Shown: positions 1 to 12,409 of the stretch, piece by piece | Layout: each line of letters begins with the position of its first letter | Position numbering within the stretch: the stretch's first letter is position 1 | Assembly (NCBI GenBank): GCA_900618425.1 | Contig: UZAN01040247.1 | Location: 1-64,000 of the forward strand | DNA length: 64,000 bases | Source of the DNA: Echinostoma caproni | Lineage: Eukaryota; Platyhelminthes; Trematoda; Plagiorchiida; Echinostomatidae | Reading direction: 5' to 3' | The notes under the pieces: model-generated | The model's database searches: none | What the model saw: only the letters and a program-made list of their open reading frames with translations | What the model was told of the DNA's origin: nothing | Made by a program: the position numbers and the translations under genes

Positions 1-1469
1 TGGACAACTACTCGTTTCGTGGAATGTTGCACACCATTTTCTGTACACTAATAATTAATAATTTGTAATCCTGATGAAATCCAAATAGTTTTGTGACAAC
101 AAAATGCGCCCGTAATGTCTCTTGTCATGCAGAGAGTGAAAATATTGTTCAATAAATGTGAACATTTACTTACAAAAATCGGCTTTGAATTGCGCAGCTC
201 ATTGAACAAGCAGTATATCTTTTTTTTACCATGCTCAAACTGGACGAAGGATCCAAGCACTTACGTTATGTGAATGAAACAGCTTATTCGTGGGACGTAT
301 ACCGGGTCCGTCTCCGTACCCAAAGTTGTGTAAGTGATTCGCTGCACGGAAGATCAGAGTTCACAACAAAAGTGAAGAAAATTCTCCAGTAAGACGTAGG
401 TATGCGGAGAAAGAAAAGCGACCATACCAAACCAAGGCAACAAATACATAGGTCGACACTTGCAAAGAAATGAACGGTGCAATCAGCCAATTTCAGAGAT
501 AGTAACGGTGAATTGGCCAGAATATTCTTTCGCAAAACGGTGGCTAATGTTACATTTAAGCTAAGATCAGCCAAACAGAAGCTGAAATCAACCTCTCCCA
601 ACAAAGGAGGATACATATTGATTTTATCGAGGTCACAGGTGGACCACCAATTATAATCTAGTGATTGGAGCCAAAAATTAAGTTCGTAGTGCCTTGTAGC
701 TGGATTCCTGTAGACGAATTTCTGGACAGTGGTGCAGTATTTCTTGATCTCGTCAAGGAGAATTTTGTTGAGTATCACATCGCAATGTATTTTAAAATTT
801 ATTTCCTTCCAGAAGAAATGCCCGTTGCTATTTGTTTATCACGTGACTTTTGCCATGTAGATCTTCTTGAACTGATTTATAAATTCTGTTCATCCGAACC
901 GTTTCTGGATTGACCAGTTGCCAAAGTGGACATAGTCACCGCTAACCGCCCAGTTTAACATGGGATCGAAAACTTGTTCTCCATGTTCACAACAGACTCT
1001 GTGATCAAGTGACTACAGTAGTTCGAGTGATCACCCCCCCCCCAAAATGTCGCACAGTGCCTGATCAAATTGGGATCACAATACCTGTGCCATACTAATG
1101 AGTCTTCTTCGTAAATACAACCGTATAACCTTTTAACACTTGATCGGTTATATTACAAGTAATGCGCTAGTAACCGTGATCGAAATAGAGAAAATGACAT
1201 GGTTCTAATAATCGAATTCGGTACGGATTACGTATCACGAATCACGGTCGCCACTGATACATAGAATTGTCATTAGCAATCTTCCGTCACCCAGGCTCAG
1301 GAAAAAGCTCATAGAAGTTGCGGCTGATTTATTGGGCGAAATCAATGAGAGTAAATAATGTGCAAATAGACATATTGTTCATTAAACAAGTATCAACCCA
1401 TTGCCATTCTGTTTCGTAGAGTCACACAGCTTCTGTTTAAACTGTACGGCTCTTCATTGATCGGTCGAT
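1..1469. other. Upstream DNA without a recognised gene
   Basis: The longest open frame is a 164-codon minus-strand ORF (284-778) with no family I recognise and no supporting splice or start context. It could be an eroded transposon ORF or chance. A short inverted copy of a dispersed motif lies at 1212-1252. Otherwise I see nothing functional. Confidence 0.5.
1212..1252 (-). repeat. Short dispersed motif, copy 1
   Basis: Read on the minus strand this segment gives gaccgtgattcgtgat followed by a version of taatccgta, then an A/T-rich run. Plus-strand versions occur at 4194-4240 and 5787-5830. The origin is unknown; it may be the end of an old repeat. Confidence 0.45.
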
Positions 1470-2110
1470 CGTTTTATAGCTGCCTCTGATGATGACGAGC
1501 ACTGCGTTTGAGTGGTTCGCAGAATGTAAGCGTGGCAGGCAGCCCCTGGATGCCGAAACACGGCAGTCCATCACAGCGGATAACAATGCAGCTGTGCAAA
1601 CGATGAAGGTACAGGATGTGCTGATGATAGTGGCATAGCTAGCGAAAGCCATCGGGATCTCATCCGGATCAAACCGCACCATTCTACATACGAGACGCTC
1701 AACTCTAGAAAGGTTTGTGCATGCTGGAAACATCACCAACTCCGTTCGAGTGAATTGGTGCCTCACAACGCTTGTCAGATTTGATGGTGGACGTTCCAAG
1801 GCAGTTTGGGATAGCACCAGTGGCGATGAGATCTGGCTGTACAGTTTCGACCCACAGACCAAGCAACAGTCTGCTCAGTGGAAGGCGGTTGATGGGACAT
1901 GGTTTCACAATTTCCGACGCAAGCGCAGTGTGGCAAAGCAGATAGTGGCTGTATCCATGGCCAAACCGGTCAAGTAGTCGGTGATTGTCTGGAGGTTTTT
2001 CACCCACCCCACTGTCTAAACGTGGCTCCGCGTCATCAACAGCTGTATGGGTGACCTTCATTGACCTGTCCCGTCATGGTCGGATTGTCCCACCAAATGA
2101 CTGAAGTGCA
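1470..2110 (+). pseudogene. Decayed mariner transposase, N-terminal half
   Basis: One reading frame runs from about 1498 to 1977 with a single internal TAG at 1636-1638. It shows the mariner order: a segment with E-C-K-R-G-R-Q-P, a helix-turn-helix-like part (A-K-A-I-G-I-S-S-G-S), a linker ending in N-S-V-R-V-N-W-C, and the first catalytic block S-G-D-E-I-W-L-Y-S-F-D-P followed by T-K-Q-Q-S-A-Q-W. The D of the G-D-E triplet is the first catalytic aspartate of the mariner D,D34D triad. The later two aspartates are not found after the stop at 1975-1977, so the copy is truncated and inactive. Terminal inverted repeats were not identified. Confidence 0.85.
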
Positions 2111-2419
2111 TGGAACTGTGTGTGTATGAACGCTGGTGATGAATCAGTTGGGAAAATCTAAAGCTTACTAAGTATAACAAATAAAACTCCTTTGTACATT
2201 CGGGTATTGTCTACTCAGCCTTCGTATTGCAGAGAGAAAGGGTTCGTGCGTAGCTGATCACGGGCTTGCGAGTATGACTGCTGCACAAATCAATATGCAG
2301 TTCATAGTCTAGTGAGAACAAAAGTCCTTAGGAAAGGGACAAGTGACCATGACGAAATTGCACCAAACAGCAGCAGGGCTACTTCACGGTGCCACGAAAG
2401 TGTAGTAATTGTGGTAATA

Positions 2420-2420
2420 A

Positions 2421-2470
<50 letters not shown>
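2420..2470. repeat. TAG/GTA trinucleotide microsatellite
   Basis: A pure run of about 17 TAG triplets. It creates artificial poly-Val and poly-Thr ORFs on the two strands that are not genes. Confidence 0.97.
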
Positions 2471-3306
2471 CACAATGAACACGGAATACGAATCACTGAT
2501 TGGCAGTCACGGACGTCACTTAAGCACTAGATCACACTTGCACTTGCATTTAATATCCCACGCAAACGAGACGCGAGGAAAAGGCCATAGGAATAGCAAT
2601 TCATTTATTGAAAGAAATCAGGGGGATTAAATAATATGTACAAAATAAGCTCACTGTCCATGCAGGCCTCTGCTAATCGCGTTCTATTATTGCTGCCGTT
2701 GTTATCTGGGCCGTACAATTTTTGATTGGCTGGCACAATCGGCCTATGGTTGGTAGTTCAGAAGCTGTGGCACGCACGCGCTTTGCTGACGTTACCCGTA
2801 AAGCTTGATTGAGCACAGTTGTCCTAAAGCTGTAACATGTGGCTCCAGGGTATGCGTCATCTCGTAGGCTGGGATCACCACAGAAAGATATCGGGGCTGA
2901 AAGTTGAGAGTACAAAATAAACGGAATAGCAGCCCACATCGAGCGGATTGCACACGATCTGACTGAAAGTAGATTACTGTGAATAGTAAAACTGTAAACG
3001 TTAGACACGAAACAAACGGAACAAAACTGAATAACGCGAACACAAAATTGAGACAAAAGTAAAATGGACATGTGACACTGTTTCGGCCACGCAGGGCAGT
3101 CAGACAAGTTTACAAAAACACTGGAGAACACTTCAAACTTGCGTCGACGTGAGCTGTTGTTTTCATCCCTTTCTTCCTCACCCCGTATTGAGATAAACAG
3201 ATGCGGTCTTCGGTGCGTGGGCGTTTAAAAATCTGTGTTCACTCAAACGTTTTGTCCAAAAACTCCTTCACTTTTCAATAAAGGATTTGGGAGCCCGGGA
3301 GTCCAC

Positions 3307-3322
3307 GGGGGGGGGGGGGGGN
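3307..3322. repeat. G homopolymer ending in N
   Basis: Fifteen Gs followed by an ambiguous base, a typical place for sequencing or assembly uncertainty. Confidence 0.95.
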
Positions 3323-3702
3323 TCCTTTTGACAGAGCAGGATTGAGCATTCCCGCTGATGAAAGGCGGATCTGTCGTGGATCGGTAATCTGTGAGTGGCT
3401 CAGAGCACGTTGCCAATCCGCCTGTCTGCCTGTCCACTTGATGGACCGGTTTTTTAATCGTAATTTCGTTCCTCCTACGAAAATGTGAACGTGTGAGTCG
3501 TGAAAACACACCCCCTCGAGAACGGAATTTTCGTGCTCACGATCGAGCAATCATTACAGCCAAAGTACAACAAAGTGCAAAGGAAGATTAAATTGCGTGC
3601 TTAAACTGAAACAGCTTGGCAATCCAATCATACCGGTTCGCATCGCCGACGCAAAATTCCGTCATCTATTGCTCTGGAGAAAAACAAGTGTGGATATGAA
3701 AG

Positions 3703-3751
3703 AGTGGATATGAAAATATCATGCATGCTGCATGATAGTTTCATATCCACT
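3703..3751. repeat. Hairpin with 23-bp arms and 3-base loop
   Basis: Arms at 3703-3725 and 3729-3751 are inverted copies with one mismatch, separated by tgc. Part of the left arm (tggatatgaaa) is also directly repeated just upstream at about 3690-3700. It could be a cruciform-forming palindrome or the remains of a tiny foldback element. Confidence 0.85.
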
Positions 3752-4193
3752 CAGTTGAAACAGAACGGCGTTGAGTTCAATACACTTTCGGTGGATTCAT
3801 ATTGTTTACTGTATAACTTAAGTAGTACATCGACCAAATAATAGAAAACTGATTCGCACAATTAATTACATCTTTGACCCAATTGAAATAAAATCAGTTA
3901 TTCCTGAGTTGTTCCTGCTCTACAGGATAACGCCAATCACGGAAAGACGCGTTACATTTTCTGGACAACGAACCTCAGGTCAATCGTGTGAACCAATCAG
4001 ATGTCGTACCGCCAAGACAGAACAGAACAGGTCATTGATAGAGACCTGTTCAAGGAATAAATTTTCTTTTTACGAGTCATTCAATCTCGATTTGTTGTTC
4101 CTCAGTAAATGAACCGCAACTTCTGTCAATGTTTTCCTGCTTCTCGATGAATGGATTTTCCAGCGTACGCCTGCTCGTGCTCGTTTTTTACTT

Positions 4194-4240
4194 GTGACCG
4201 TGATTCGGGATCCCTAATCCGTATCGACTTCCATTGCTAC
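4194..4240 (+). repeat. Short dispersed motif, copy 2
   Basis: Contains gtgaccgtgattcggga followed by taatccgtatcgacttcc, matching the copies at 1212-1252 (inverted) and 5787-5830. A weaker version is visible near 4520-4550. Confidence 0.45.
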
Positions 4241-5786
4241 AGTTGCACAATTTGATCGTACCTCATCTCTACAATAGAGTGAAACGTAATTAATTCGTAC
4301 CGTATACTTGCTTCAAATGAGCTTTCCTGGTTTCACGTTCATAGGCCAGGCTTCACAGGCGTGAAACAAGTTCCCACAAATGCATCCAGCTTACAGTTTT
4401 GGAATGTTTTCTGCTGCAAATCAACCAACTATTATCCTTGAGGCCTTTTTCTAGCATCGTGTTTACGTGGGATATTGCGCGCAAGTACCTGTGTGGCCCA
4501 GTGCGTACGTGATCCAATCGGTGACCGCTAATCCCTGATCCGTATTGCGTGGTTTGTACGCCGAGTCCAGAGNCGCACTACTATTGTCATTACCACATTT
4601 TGTGCTACGACTACATTTGCTACAATTACTACAAATGGCCGATAACATGACAGTGTGGTATTTCTGCACGAGTTTCCCGGACAAAACTAGTTTGCAGGTT
4701 GACATCTAATCGTACACAGAACTACAGTTCACTGCAAACTATGCTCTAAAACTTTGAAAAATTAATTACCGACTTCAAAATTTCAGGCAACCAATCAGTC
4801 GGAGTATCGAAGTTTCATGTACAGTGAAATATCCAGTGAACAAGATTATTTTTACAGTCTCATTATTACTAAGAATTGGGTTCTTTTGGTACCCTGATTG
4901 ATAATAAATCTATTACAAACGGAATCAAGATGGATAGAATTCGACTGTATAATTCATGGGTTATTATGGGAACAAATATGACCGGGGTTCGAACCAGAAT
5001 GGATAGGAATCAGAAAAAAAAAANTGAAAAATTAATTTTGAGAAGGTTTTGTAAACGTGTAATTTGGGTGGGCTTAGTAAAATGGATGTGCCCAACGGTC
5101 AGGCCTACCGCTGTAGGCTTCTTAGCCGGGCACTGATTTATAGTTGTCTCTGTTGTTCCCTTGTCTTTCAACAGATTTGGATGCAACGCAGAAATCCCTG
5201 CATTTCTGATAGTTTGGGAAATTTTATTTATATGTCAATCAAATTAGGTTTAGTTAAAATATCAAGGATATCTTCTTTCAACTAGCAAATACCATCTAGC
5301 CAAGAATTGTGAACCTCTGTCGAGTATAGCCCGCCTGTCTGTTGACTGGTTTCTTTTTCCTAAAGTGAACAGTGTATCCGATTTTTTTAAAATGACCAAG
5401 CTCGGAGGTGAAATTTCCCCCCTAATGGGGTTTACCAATCAATATCTCCAAATGGCTTCTCCCATTGGGTACCTCTGTGAATTCTGTGGTGAGTCATCCC
5501 TCCGCGATAACATCAGCCAAACGCGTACGCATTCCAGCTGATGAATGTTGGGCCCACGGTGTCGATCAATCAACGGCCATAAATTTCAAATAACAGCCGT
5601 GTGACTCGAGGTACCGAAATGGCAATTGGGTGGCACTTGTTTTGGTCATTGATATTTTTACTTGCATATTATTTTATCTCATTGATTTATTTTAATAAAT
5701 GAACCTCTTCTGCTGTGGTTTGTGTGTCAGTGACGGAAGATTCTAGTGTACGATTATTAGTGCAACTCTGTGTGTTTAATTGCAAC

Positions 5787-5830
5787 CATGAATCGTGATC
5801 CGTAATCCGTACCTATTTCGATTACTGCAG
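5787..5830 (+). repeat. Short dispersed motif, copy 3
   Basis: Contains gaatcgtgatccgtaatccg followed by tacctatttcgattactgcag, matching the copies at 1212-1252 (inverted) and 4194-4240. Confidence 0.45.
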
Positions 5831-6855
5831 TTTCTTCCCGCCCCTCCGCCCCCCCCCCCCTGAAAATGAACGATGGTTTTGTCCTGTTTTTAATAACGAC
5901 ACCCAGCTGCTCTCTCTCTCTGTGTGAAGTATAAAGAGTATACGCAATGTATAACAATATTTCCGAATATCGTGACGGCTCGTATAGATACCAATACAGT
6001 AGCTGGATTGAGAAGACAGAACGATGTGGATATTTGAATAGATGATACAATCAATACATGTGATAAATATTCACGATCATCATCATCACCACAGTGTACT
6101 GTTTGTTTATTATGACTTAATATTGAAAGTTATTCTTTGTTACCAATATTGATTATTTGCATTGATCATATATTATCAATTGATAAAAGGAAATACAAAA
6201 GTGAACATGTTCAATGAGTTTTGTTCCTGGAACCAATAGGGCTCTAAACAAACAACAGTGGAGATCACAAGGAAACGAAAATGCCAATCTGATCATCCTT
6301 ACACAATTTTGATTTTTATCAGAAGTTACAATTAGTACTGGAAAGTATCATTCCAGTTTGATTGTTTCTCCTAATAATTCGAAACATGAACCCGTTTTTT
6401 GGTACAAAAATATGTATTAGTTCACCAATGTCTGAATAAAGATTGGGTCTTCAGAAACCTACAGAAGTTGTTCGCCTTTTATACCATTATATACAAATTG
6501 TGTCAATGAAAGTGATCTTTTTGTACTCAGTGACAAATAACCTCCACAATAAGTAGTGCAATAGAGCAAGCTCTTTTCTCTTCCGAGTTGATGAGACGTC
6601 ATCGTCTAACCAGGATTCAAATCACGTGTCTCAACCTCAGCACTGTCCAATAGAACGCGAACAATATCCACCAATCAGAACTCGAGGTGATTTCACCTCG
6701 GTTTTCTCAGACTCCACATTCATCCATATACGTACGCAAATTTTCCGTGCGAACGGACGTGACTTCTGTGTGATAGTTGCTGGATACATCCATTGTATAT
6801 TCAGGTCCCATTGTATATCTATGTGATAGTGTATCAGTCCGGATTCCCCAAATAA

Positions 6856-6967
6856 ATGATGGATGCTAGCAGTACGATCCCGGAGGACAAAATATTCCAA
6901 CCGGATAATAATTTCATTCTGGACGAGTGTGTACGCGCTTATCAGAATCAAACTGATATTCTCAAAA
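6856..6967 (+). CDS. Exon 1 of class B GPCR (CRF/DH44 receptor-like), N-terminus
   Basis: This is the first coding exon of a secretin-family peptide-hormone receptor, residues 1-37 plus the first base of codon 38. An in-frame TAA at 6853-6855 lies directly before the ATG, so translation starts at 6856 or at the second ATG at 6859. The second has A at -3 and G at +4 and is the better initiation context. The exon ends at a strong donor (gtaagt, 6968) in phase 1, which joins exactly to the phase of the acceptor at 28471. Residue C25 fits the first of the six conserved extracellular cysteines, and N32-Q-T is a possible N-glycosylation site. There is no hydrophobic signal peptide, unlike most family members. 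A real 5' exon carrying one may splice into this exon downstream of the ATG. The exon is supported mainly by phase and the cysteine, since it is short and poorly conserved in the family. Confidence 0.78.
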
Positions 6968-9659
6968 GTAAGTCTGTCCAGCGTGTTCCGTTTTTTTCTC
7001 TCTCTCTTTTCGTGAAAACACAAAATGACCTGGTCATCCGGTTATCATGGTTACATGCTATTTGAATTCCTCCCCTGCAGTCAGGATAGTTTCTGGTTGG
7101 TAAAAGCTTTTTTGCTGATGTTGCTGGTTGGCTTTGAGGTCATTTGTTGAGCGTCGTCGTTGTTGTTCGTTTCGGTAAAAATCACCGTGGTTTCTTCGAA
7201 ATGTGGAAAATGTTTCACAGTATTTCACAAAGTACCCCTATAAGATGCTCGGAGTGAGAATAATTATGGACACATTGGTTGATGCGGGGGATTGTTTTAG
7301 TCTGTGACATACTTGCGTCACTCGGGTGACTTGTATTGCTGACATTTTGAGAACGGAACAGGGACCCGGGGGTAGGAATAAACATCTACCCAAATCAGTT
7401 ATATCTTCCAACTTTTGTGAATACCGATAAAAAAACAACTAGGCAATTTTTTGTTATTTCATCGAAACACATTCCAAAGTTTCTGTGAAAGCATTTGTGT
7501 GTTCCACGATTTCTCAAAACTAAGCACACGGATGTTGGGTACAAAATATGAATTTGTAAAGTGGAACCCACATATCCACTGAAATTATATTTTTAATATT
7601 ATTTGTTTTAATTTATGAATCTTTAGCCAACCGACTTTGATGCTGGCAATTGGGATAATATTTGTTTCGCTTTCTATGTTACTACTGTACACGTGTCTAA
7701 TCAGCGAACTGATCTGTGATTCGAGGAAATGGATATGTTACGCAACGTTGGTGGAAACAATGAACGATGTGTGTATAACACGCACCACTTGAACAGTACT
7801 AACCGGCATTTTGTTGGACGTAATTTCTGTTCCAATTAGTAGATGTACACCCCATACGGTTAGGTAGTATCAAACGGTATTCGTGAAATTCTGGCATAGG
7901 AGATTTATAATTGAACAACAAACAAAATCGATTATTCAAACAACCTGCATGAGACTGTGATTTTTTGTCATTTTTGATACTTGGTAAAACTGATGGGGAT
8001 CAGAATTGAGCAGAAAAAGATATCCATTCGGGATTTTGCGCTGTTCGTTTTTGGGACGTGGTAAACTAATAGTAATGTCGTTTTGAGAATATGTGTAACC
8101 TGAAATGATGGAATTTAGGAGAAATGAATTTGTTGGTGTCATTAGTAACTAAGACCACTTCACTTAAACTGACTGGCTCAGCTTGGGCTCAACTATCGTA
8201 TGTGAAATCAGCTGTTTTCAGAATATTCTCAACAGTATCTGTAAGCTTTAGTGCTCCTAGATACTTCAGATCTACAAAGATGCAATCGTTAGGGGCAGTA
8301 AGCGCTCACTGGTGTAGGCGGGGGCTATTGGGCCACCGAACTCGAACATTGGATTGGTCAGCTCGTTTCATGTGGTCTGTTGTAGCTACAACATAAATTT
8401 TCACAGGAAAAATAACAAACCCTGGAATAATGAGAACTTTTGTAGCTAGAACAACATCTTCCGGATCTGAGCGGCAGAATGTTGCATGTGTTGGGAAGAT
8501 AGAATGTGTCCGGCACTTTTCTCAGTGCAATCCCCTTAGATGTTTTCTATTTGCCTAGTCCGTTTTGTTCTCGGACAAGCAAAGTTCGCCGGAGAAGAGA
8601 AAGGGAAGACATTTGGGAAACGACACATAAATCCATTTCGCATTCACTCCCGGTGTGTGCTCACATTTTGACTTGCGACGGCGAAGTGAATCTGGCCTCA
8701 CCTCTCTCCTTTTATATGTGATAAATCCGTTCCTTCTGTCACATATTTTGCTACCTTGTAGCACTATTATGTGAATCTGGATACCTGCACATTGTGTGGA
8801 GTTTCTATGGTATGCGGTTTTCCACGGACAGATGAGTCGCATTCTACTTTATTGGAATTTGTCGGTCAACCGTCAATTTTGGGTTTCTGACTGAGGAGCT
8901 GTAATGATGTTTACTTCTCTGAATAAGCAGCTACACAAAATGTAACTTGGTCAAAGAGAAATTCCTGGTCGGAAGATGCAATGCTCGTGTTGGTGCAGTT
9001 TTTGCATGGGACTACGGCTGATTCGAGGAGCAGTACATTTCGGATATAAAACGGGCCATCTATGCATTTTGCACAATTTCTCCAGTATTTGTCCAATGAA
9101 TCGGCGAAATCGTACAATGATTTGTCTCGCAAGTGCAACCCGTCAAAGAATAGCCTGCCTTTGACACCCAGATATATATTTGTAGTAATGTAACGCATAG
9201 TTCATTATTAAGTTGTCATGAAGGATTAGATGCATGGAAAACTGCAACGTAATCCATGATTATCGATTTTAATGAATTCCATGACGCATGACAGCAGAAT
9301 CATTCCAAAATTGAGGAATGGTGTGCGATAGACTGAACTAAACATGTTGTAGGTTCAGTGCCCGCAACACTGTCATCCGGCATGGATAGGCGGGCTAGTG
9401 AACGGTGTCAAGGTATACCATTATTTGTTTTTGTGTACGCTTCTCAACTTGTTCACCAGCAATCAGTTACCATCCGTTTTGACAAATTTCTCGAAAAGTG
9501 ACTTGTACATATTACTTTTTTAAATAATAATTTGGGCTTTTGGTTTGATTGTGTCAATTTGCCCTACTGAGAAATCCAAATGGGACGAAGGGCTGTATAC
9601 TCCGTGAGTATGACCTTGGCACTCAACTGAGTTTTGCAATGTCAAACGTTTCCATTTAT

Positions 9660-10640
9660 AACGAGTATGAAGCTCGGATTTGAGCGATGCTGCCAACCAG
9701 CTTATGGTACATTTTCGCCCGAGTTCACCACGAAAGAAGGGTCTTCGTCAGGGTTGCTTGCTCTCTCCGTTTCTATTGAACTTTGTCATATATTTGATCA
9801 TGAAAACAGCTCTATCCTCGTGCGAGAATAGCGACATTGTGAGGCTAAGTGAAGACACAGGTAAGTCGGAAGCTTTTCTGGATAGCTTGAGTGCTGGCGT
9901 GGCCGTGTTTGTCATGCGTTTTGTACCTTCGAAGTGTGAAATGTTACTGCAACACTGGGTTGGTCCAACACCCAGACTCACTCTAACTGGGAAATTTATA
10001 CAGTAAATGGATACTTTTTGTCATTTGGGCAGCTATATCCGACCAGGTGGACGCATCACGGATTGAGACATCTGTGGCGTCGTCGCGACATCCGGTTGTC
10101 TATTATGGGTCGATTGTATGCTGCAGTAGTTCGGCCAGTTCTACCATACGGCGCAGATACTTGACCATTAAGAAAATCGGATAAAGCTATACTGCCGGGT
10201 TTCAACACCGCTGTCTACGCAGCATTGCACGAATCTGGTGGGGCAGCCGGACATGCAATGCTGAGGCTAGGCGCAGAGTTGTTGCCCACTGGAACATATT
10301 GATGGTCAACCTAAGACCTGCCACAAAAGTATGAAAACCCTAACCTAGGCACTGGGTTGTATAAGTCGTGCTAGGCTCCCTGGCTGGGGTCCTCGGGATG
10401 TTCGTAACCAATGGTTGTTGATACTGAATGATATGACTGAGTGTCGTAAACAACGATGGTCGTCTATCTGAATCTCTTCGCAACCTAAGTGCACTGAAAT
10501 TTTTCATTTTCTACTCGTTTCCACTTTCCACTTTCTTATCCTTCTCCTACTGTTTCCCCAAATGGGTGGCCAAAAGACAACAACAAAATGCATGGTTAAT
10601 GGTTGTACAAATCGAAACTGAAACGAACGTTTACTTCGGA
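9660..10640 (+). pseudogene. RTE-like LINE relic (RT C-terminal half and 3' tail)
   Basis: Frameshifted fragments in order: A-Y-G-T-F-S-P-E-F-T, then L-R-Q-G-C-L-L-S-P-F-L-L-N-F-V (reverse-transcriptase motif), then P-S-K-C-E-M-L-L-Q-H-W-V-G, then after 10080 the R-C-L-R-S-I-A-R-I-W-W-G-S-R block found in RTE elements of flukes. The 3' part from about 10290 to 10640 matches the tails of the copies at 22655, 62280 and (minus strand) 53735, including the terminal ttgtacaa. Many stops and frameshifts make it inactive. Confidence 0.88.
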
Positions 10641-12409
10641 TGTATAATCAATCACTCTATTCTCACAATGATAGGACATAACAATGCATCTCACCCTCTT
10701 TCCTTATCGGTTAGTATGAATAAACTTATGTCACATCTTAAACACTCTAACTAAAGAAGCTTTCGTGTGTGCCTTCAAAGCATGAGACATCGGTTTATCC
10801 CGCTGGGCTCACAATAGTCCATTTGGTGTCAGTCATTGTGCCGAATCACAAAGGACCTATTACACTCACGTGTCAATGCTTTCGAAAAATCATTATTTGC
10901 ATTCTATGCAACCTCTTTTATGTACATATTTATACATCTTTGGGATATTTCAAAAGCACATCAAACACCTCAAGGTGATAGACAAACTATCATTTTATTT
11001 AATAGTATCTACCTGATTACGAAAACGATGCCTGACGTTCACACAAATCGGATCAGGGTACGTTGCGTGTCCATGGTGATTTGCAAATAGATAATTTTAA
11101 AATCAATCATTTTTCCCCGCCGAGGAGGAGGAGGAGCCCGCACCGGATAGGCTGTCTCAATTTGGCGGGGGGTTTGAACACTGACCTACCGGACTGATTT
11201 CGTGCCGAATTCGTACGTGGTGGAGACCATCGTTTTCATCACGGTTCTTTCAGATAGTTTGCTTTGAATAAAAACAAAACACAGGCTCATTATACGAGTG
11301 GCTAACTGGTCGAGCTGGATAACTTGAGGTTTGTAATACATACAGCACACACTCAACTGTTACTGTTTACGTTGGTAGGGCGTATCACATAAGCCGTTGC
11401 TTATCAGTCAGTTCAGGAGGGAGTAAGATTGAACTTTGGATAAATCCGCCGGGGGTAAATACGTTTTCGAGCGACGCTCACGTGTGCCGCAACTTATGGG
11501 AAACGCTCAACACGGCCTTACAGATTACGCAGTAATTTATAGATTTCTTGGATGACTTAAACAGAAGACGTAAAAGAAAAGAAATCAAAGACTAACGATG
11601 GAACGGTGTTCCTCGATTAATTGTTCCCTGAAATACGCGTAATGGAACGACGAACGAACCAGAGAGAGAAAAAGAGAGAAATGCTAGTGTCATAAATTGG
11701 ATTAAAAGATACGCCTCAGCTCGGACTGGACCGTGTCACAGATGGTTCCGAAAGCATGTTTGGCGGTAACTATTGTCCAATCCGCTCAATCGCTTAGGTA
11801 GACAATACGTGACGCTTTACAAACCGTTGTCTAAAGGTCACTGTGCGTTCAGAATGAAACTGGCAATGTTTTCGAACCGCAGAATGAGTGTCATTGTTAG
11901 TTCCTGTGTGTATACATACACGCTAAACAACGTAGTAAAATTGTGTCTGATCACCTGAAGCGAGTAAATGCGGGGCCAGGGGAATTCACATTCCTCGCTA
12001 TTCCTGATCGTGTACAGGAGAAGAACTAATTAGTAGTTCTTTTAAATGTTGGTTATTGGAGTCAGTTTTGCCGGTACTTGCGTGTGATAACCATCTACGA
12101 ATCCGTGTTTCTCAAATCAAGATGATTGGGCCAAATTGCGGAGGGGAATTGCTAGACCTCACTAATTTTGGTAGCATAGAATGTGTTGGTATAATGGGCA
12201 TCACTTGATTTGTTACAACTCAAGTTAAATTATATCCACGTCGGGCATTATTCCGCACAGCAATTCTTTTCTCAGAATCAAATGTATTATTCTAAACAGC
12301 TATTCAGCTCAATGATGCAATTCACTTCAAAAGCTAGAACAGGTTTCAAATTCAACAGATTGCCGACTATGACATATTGGATTTGTTTATTTTTGCTTCT
12401 GTAGTGGCG

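Larger units (their letters stand above)
2471..6855. other. Upstream region of the GPCR, mostly featureless
   Basis: A G-homopolymer (3307-3321, followed by an N), a 23-bp hairpin (3703-3751), two short dispersed motifs and a C-run (5850-5860) are the only structures seen. No TATA box or initiator could be assigned with confidence. A possible 3' splice site (gtatattcag) lies near 6804, about 50 bases before the exon-1 ATG, so part of 6805-6855 may be a 5'-UTR exon fragment. Confidence 0.4.

Noticed and set aside
284..778. 164-codon minus ORF near the window start
   Set aside because: No family recognised and no supporting signals. It may be an old transposon frame but cannot be shown.
2302..2530. 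Poly-Thr and poly-Val ORFs
   Set aside because: They are created by the TAG microsatellite; nothing supports a protein.
6626..6826. 66-codon ORF just upstream of exon 1 as a signal-peptide source
   Set aside because: It is in a different frame, ends before exon 1, is not hydrophobic and has no donor that would bring it in phase.
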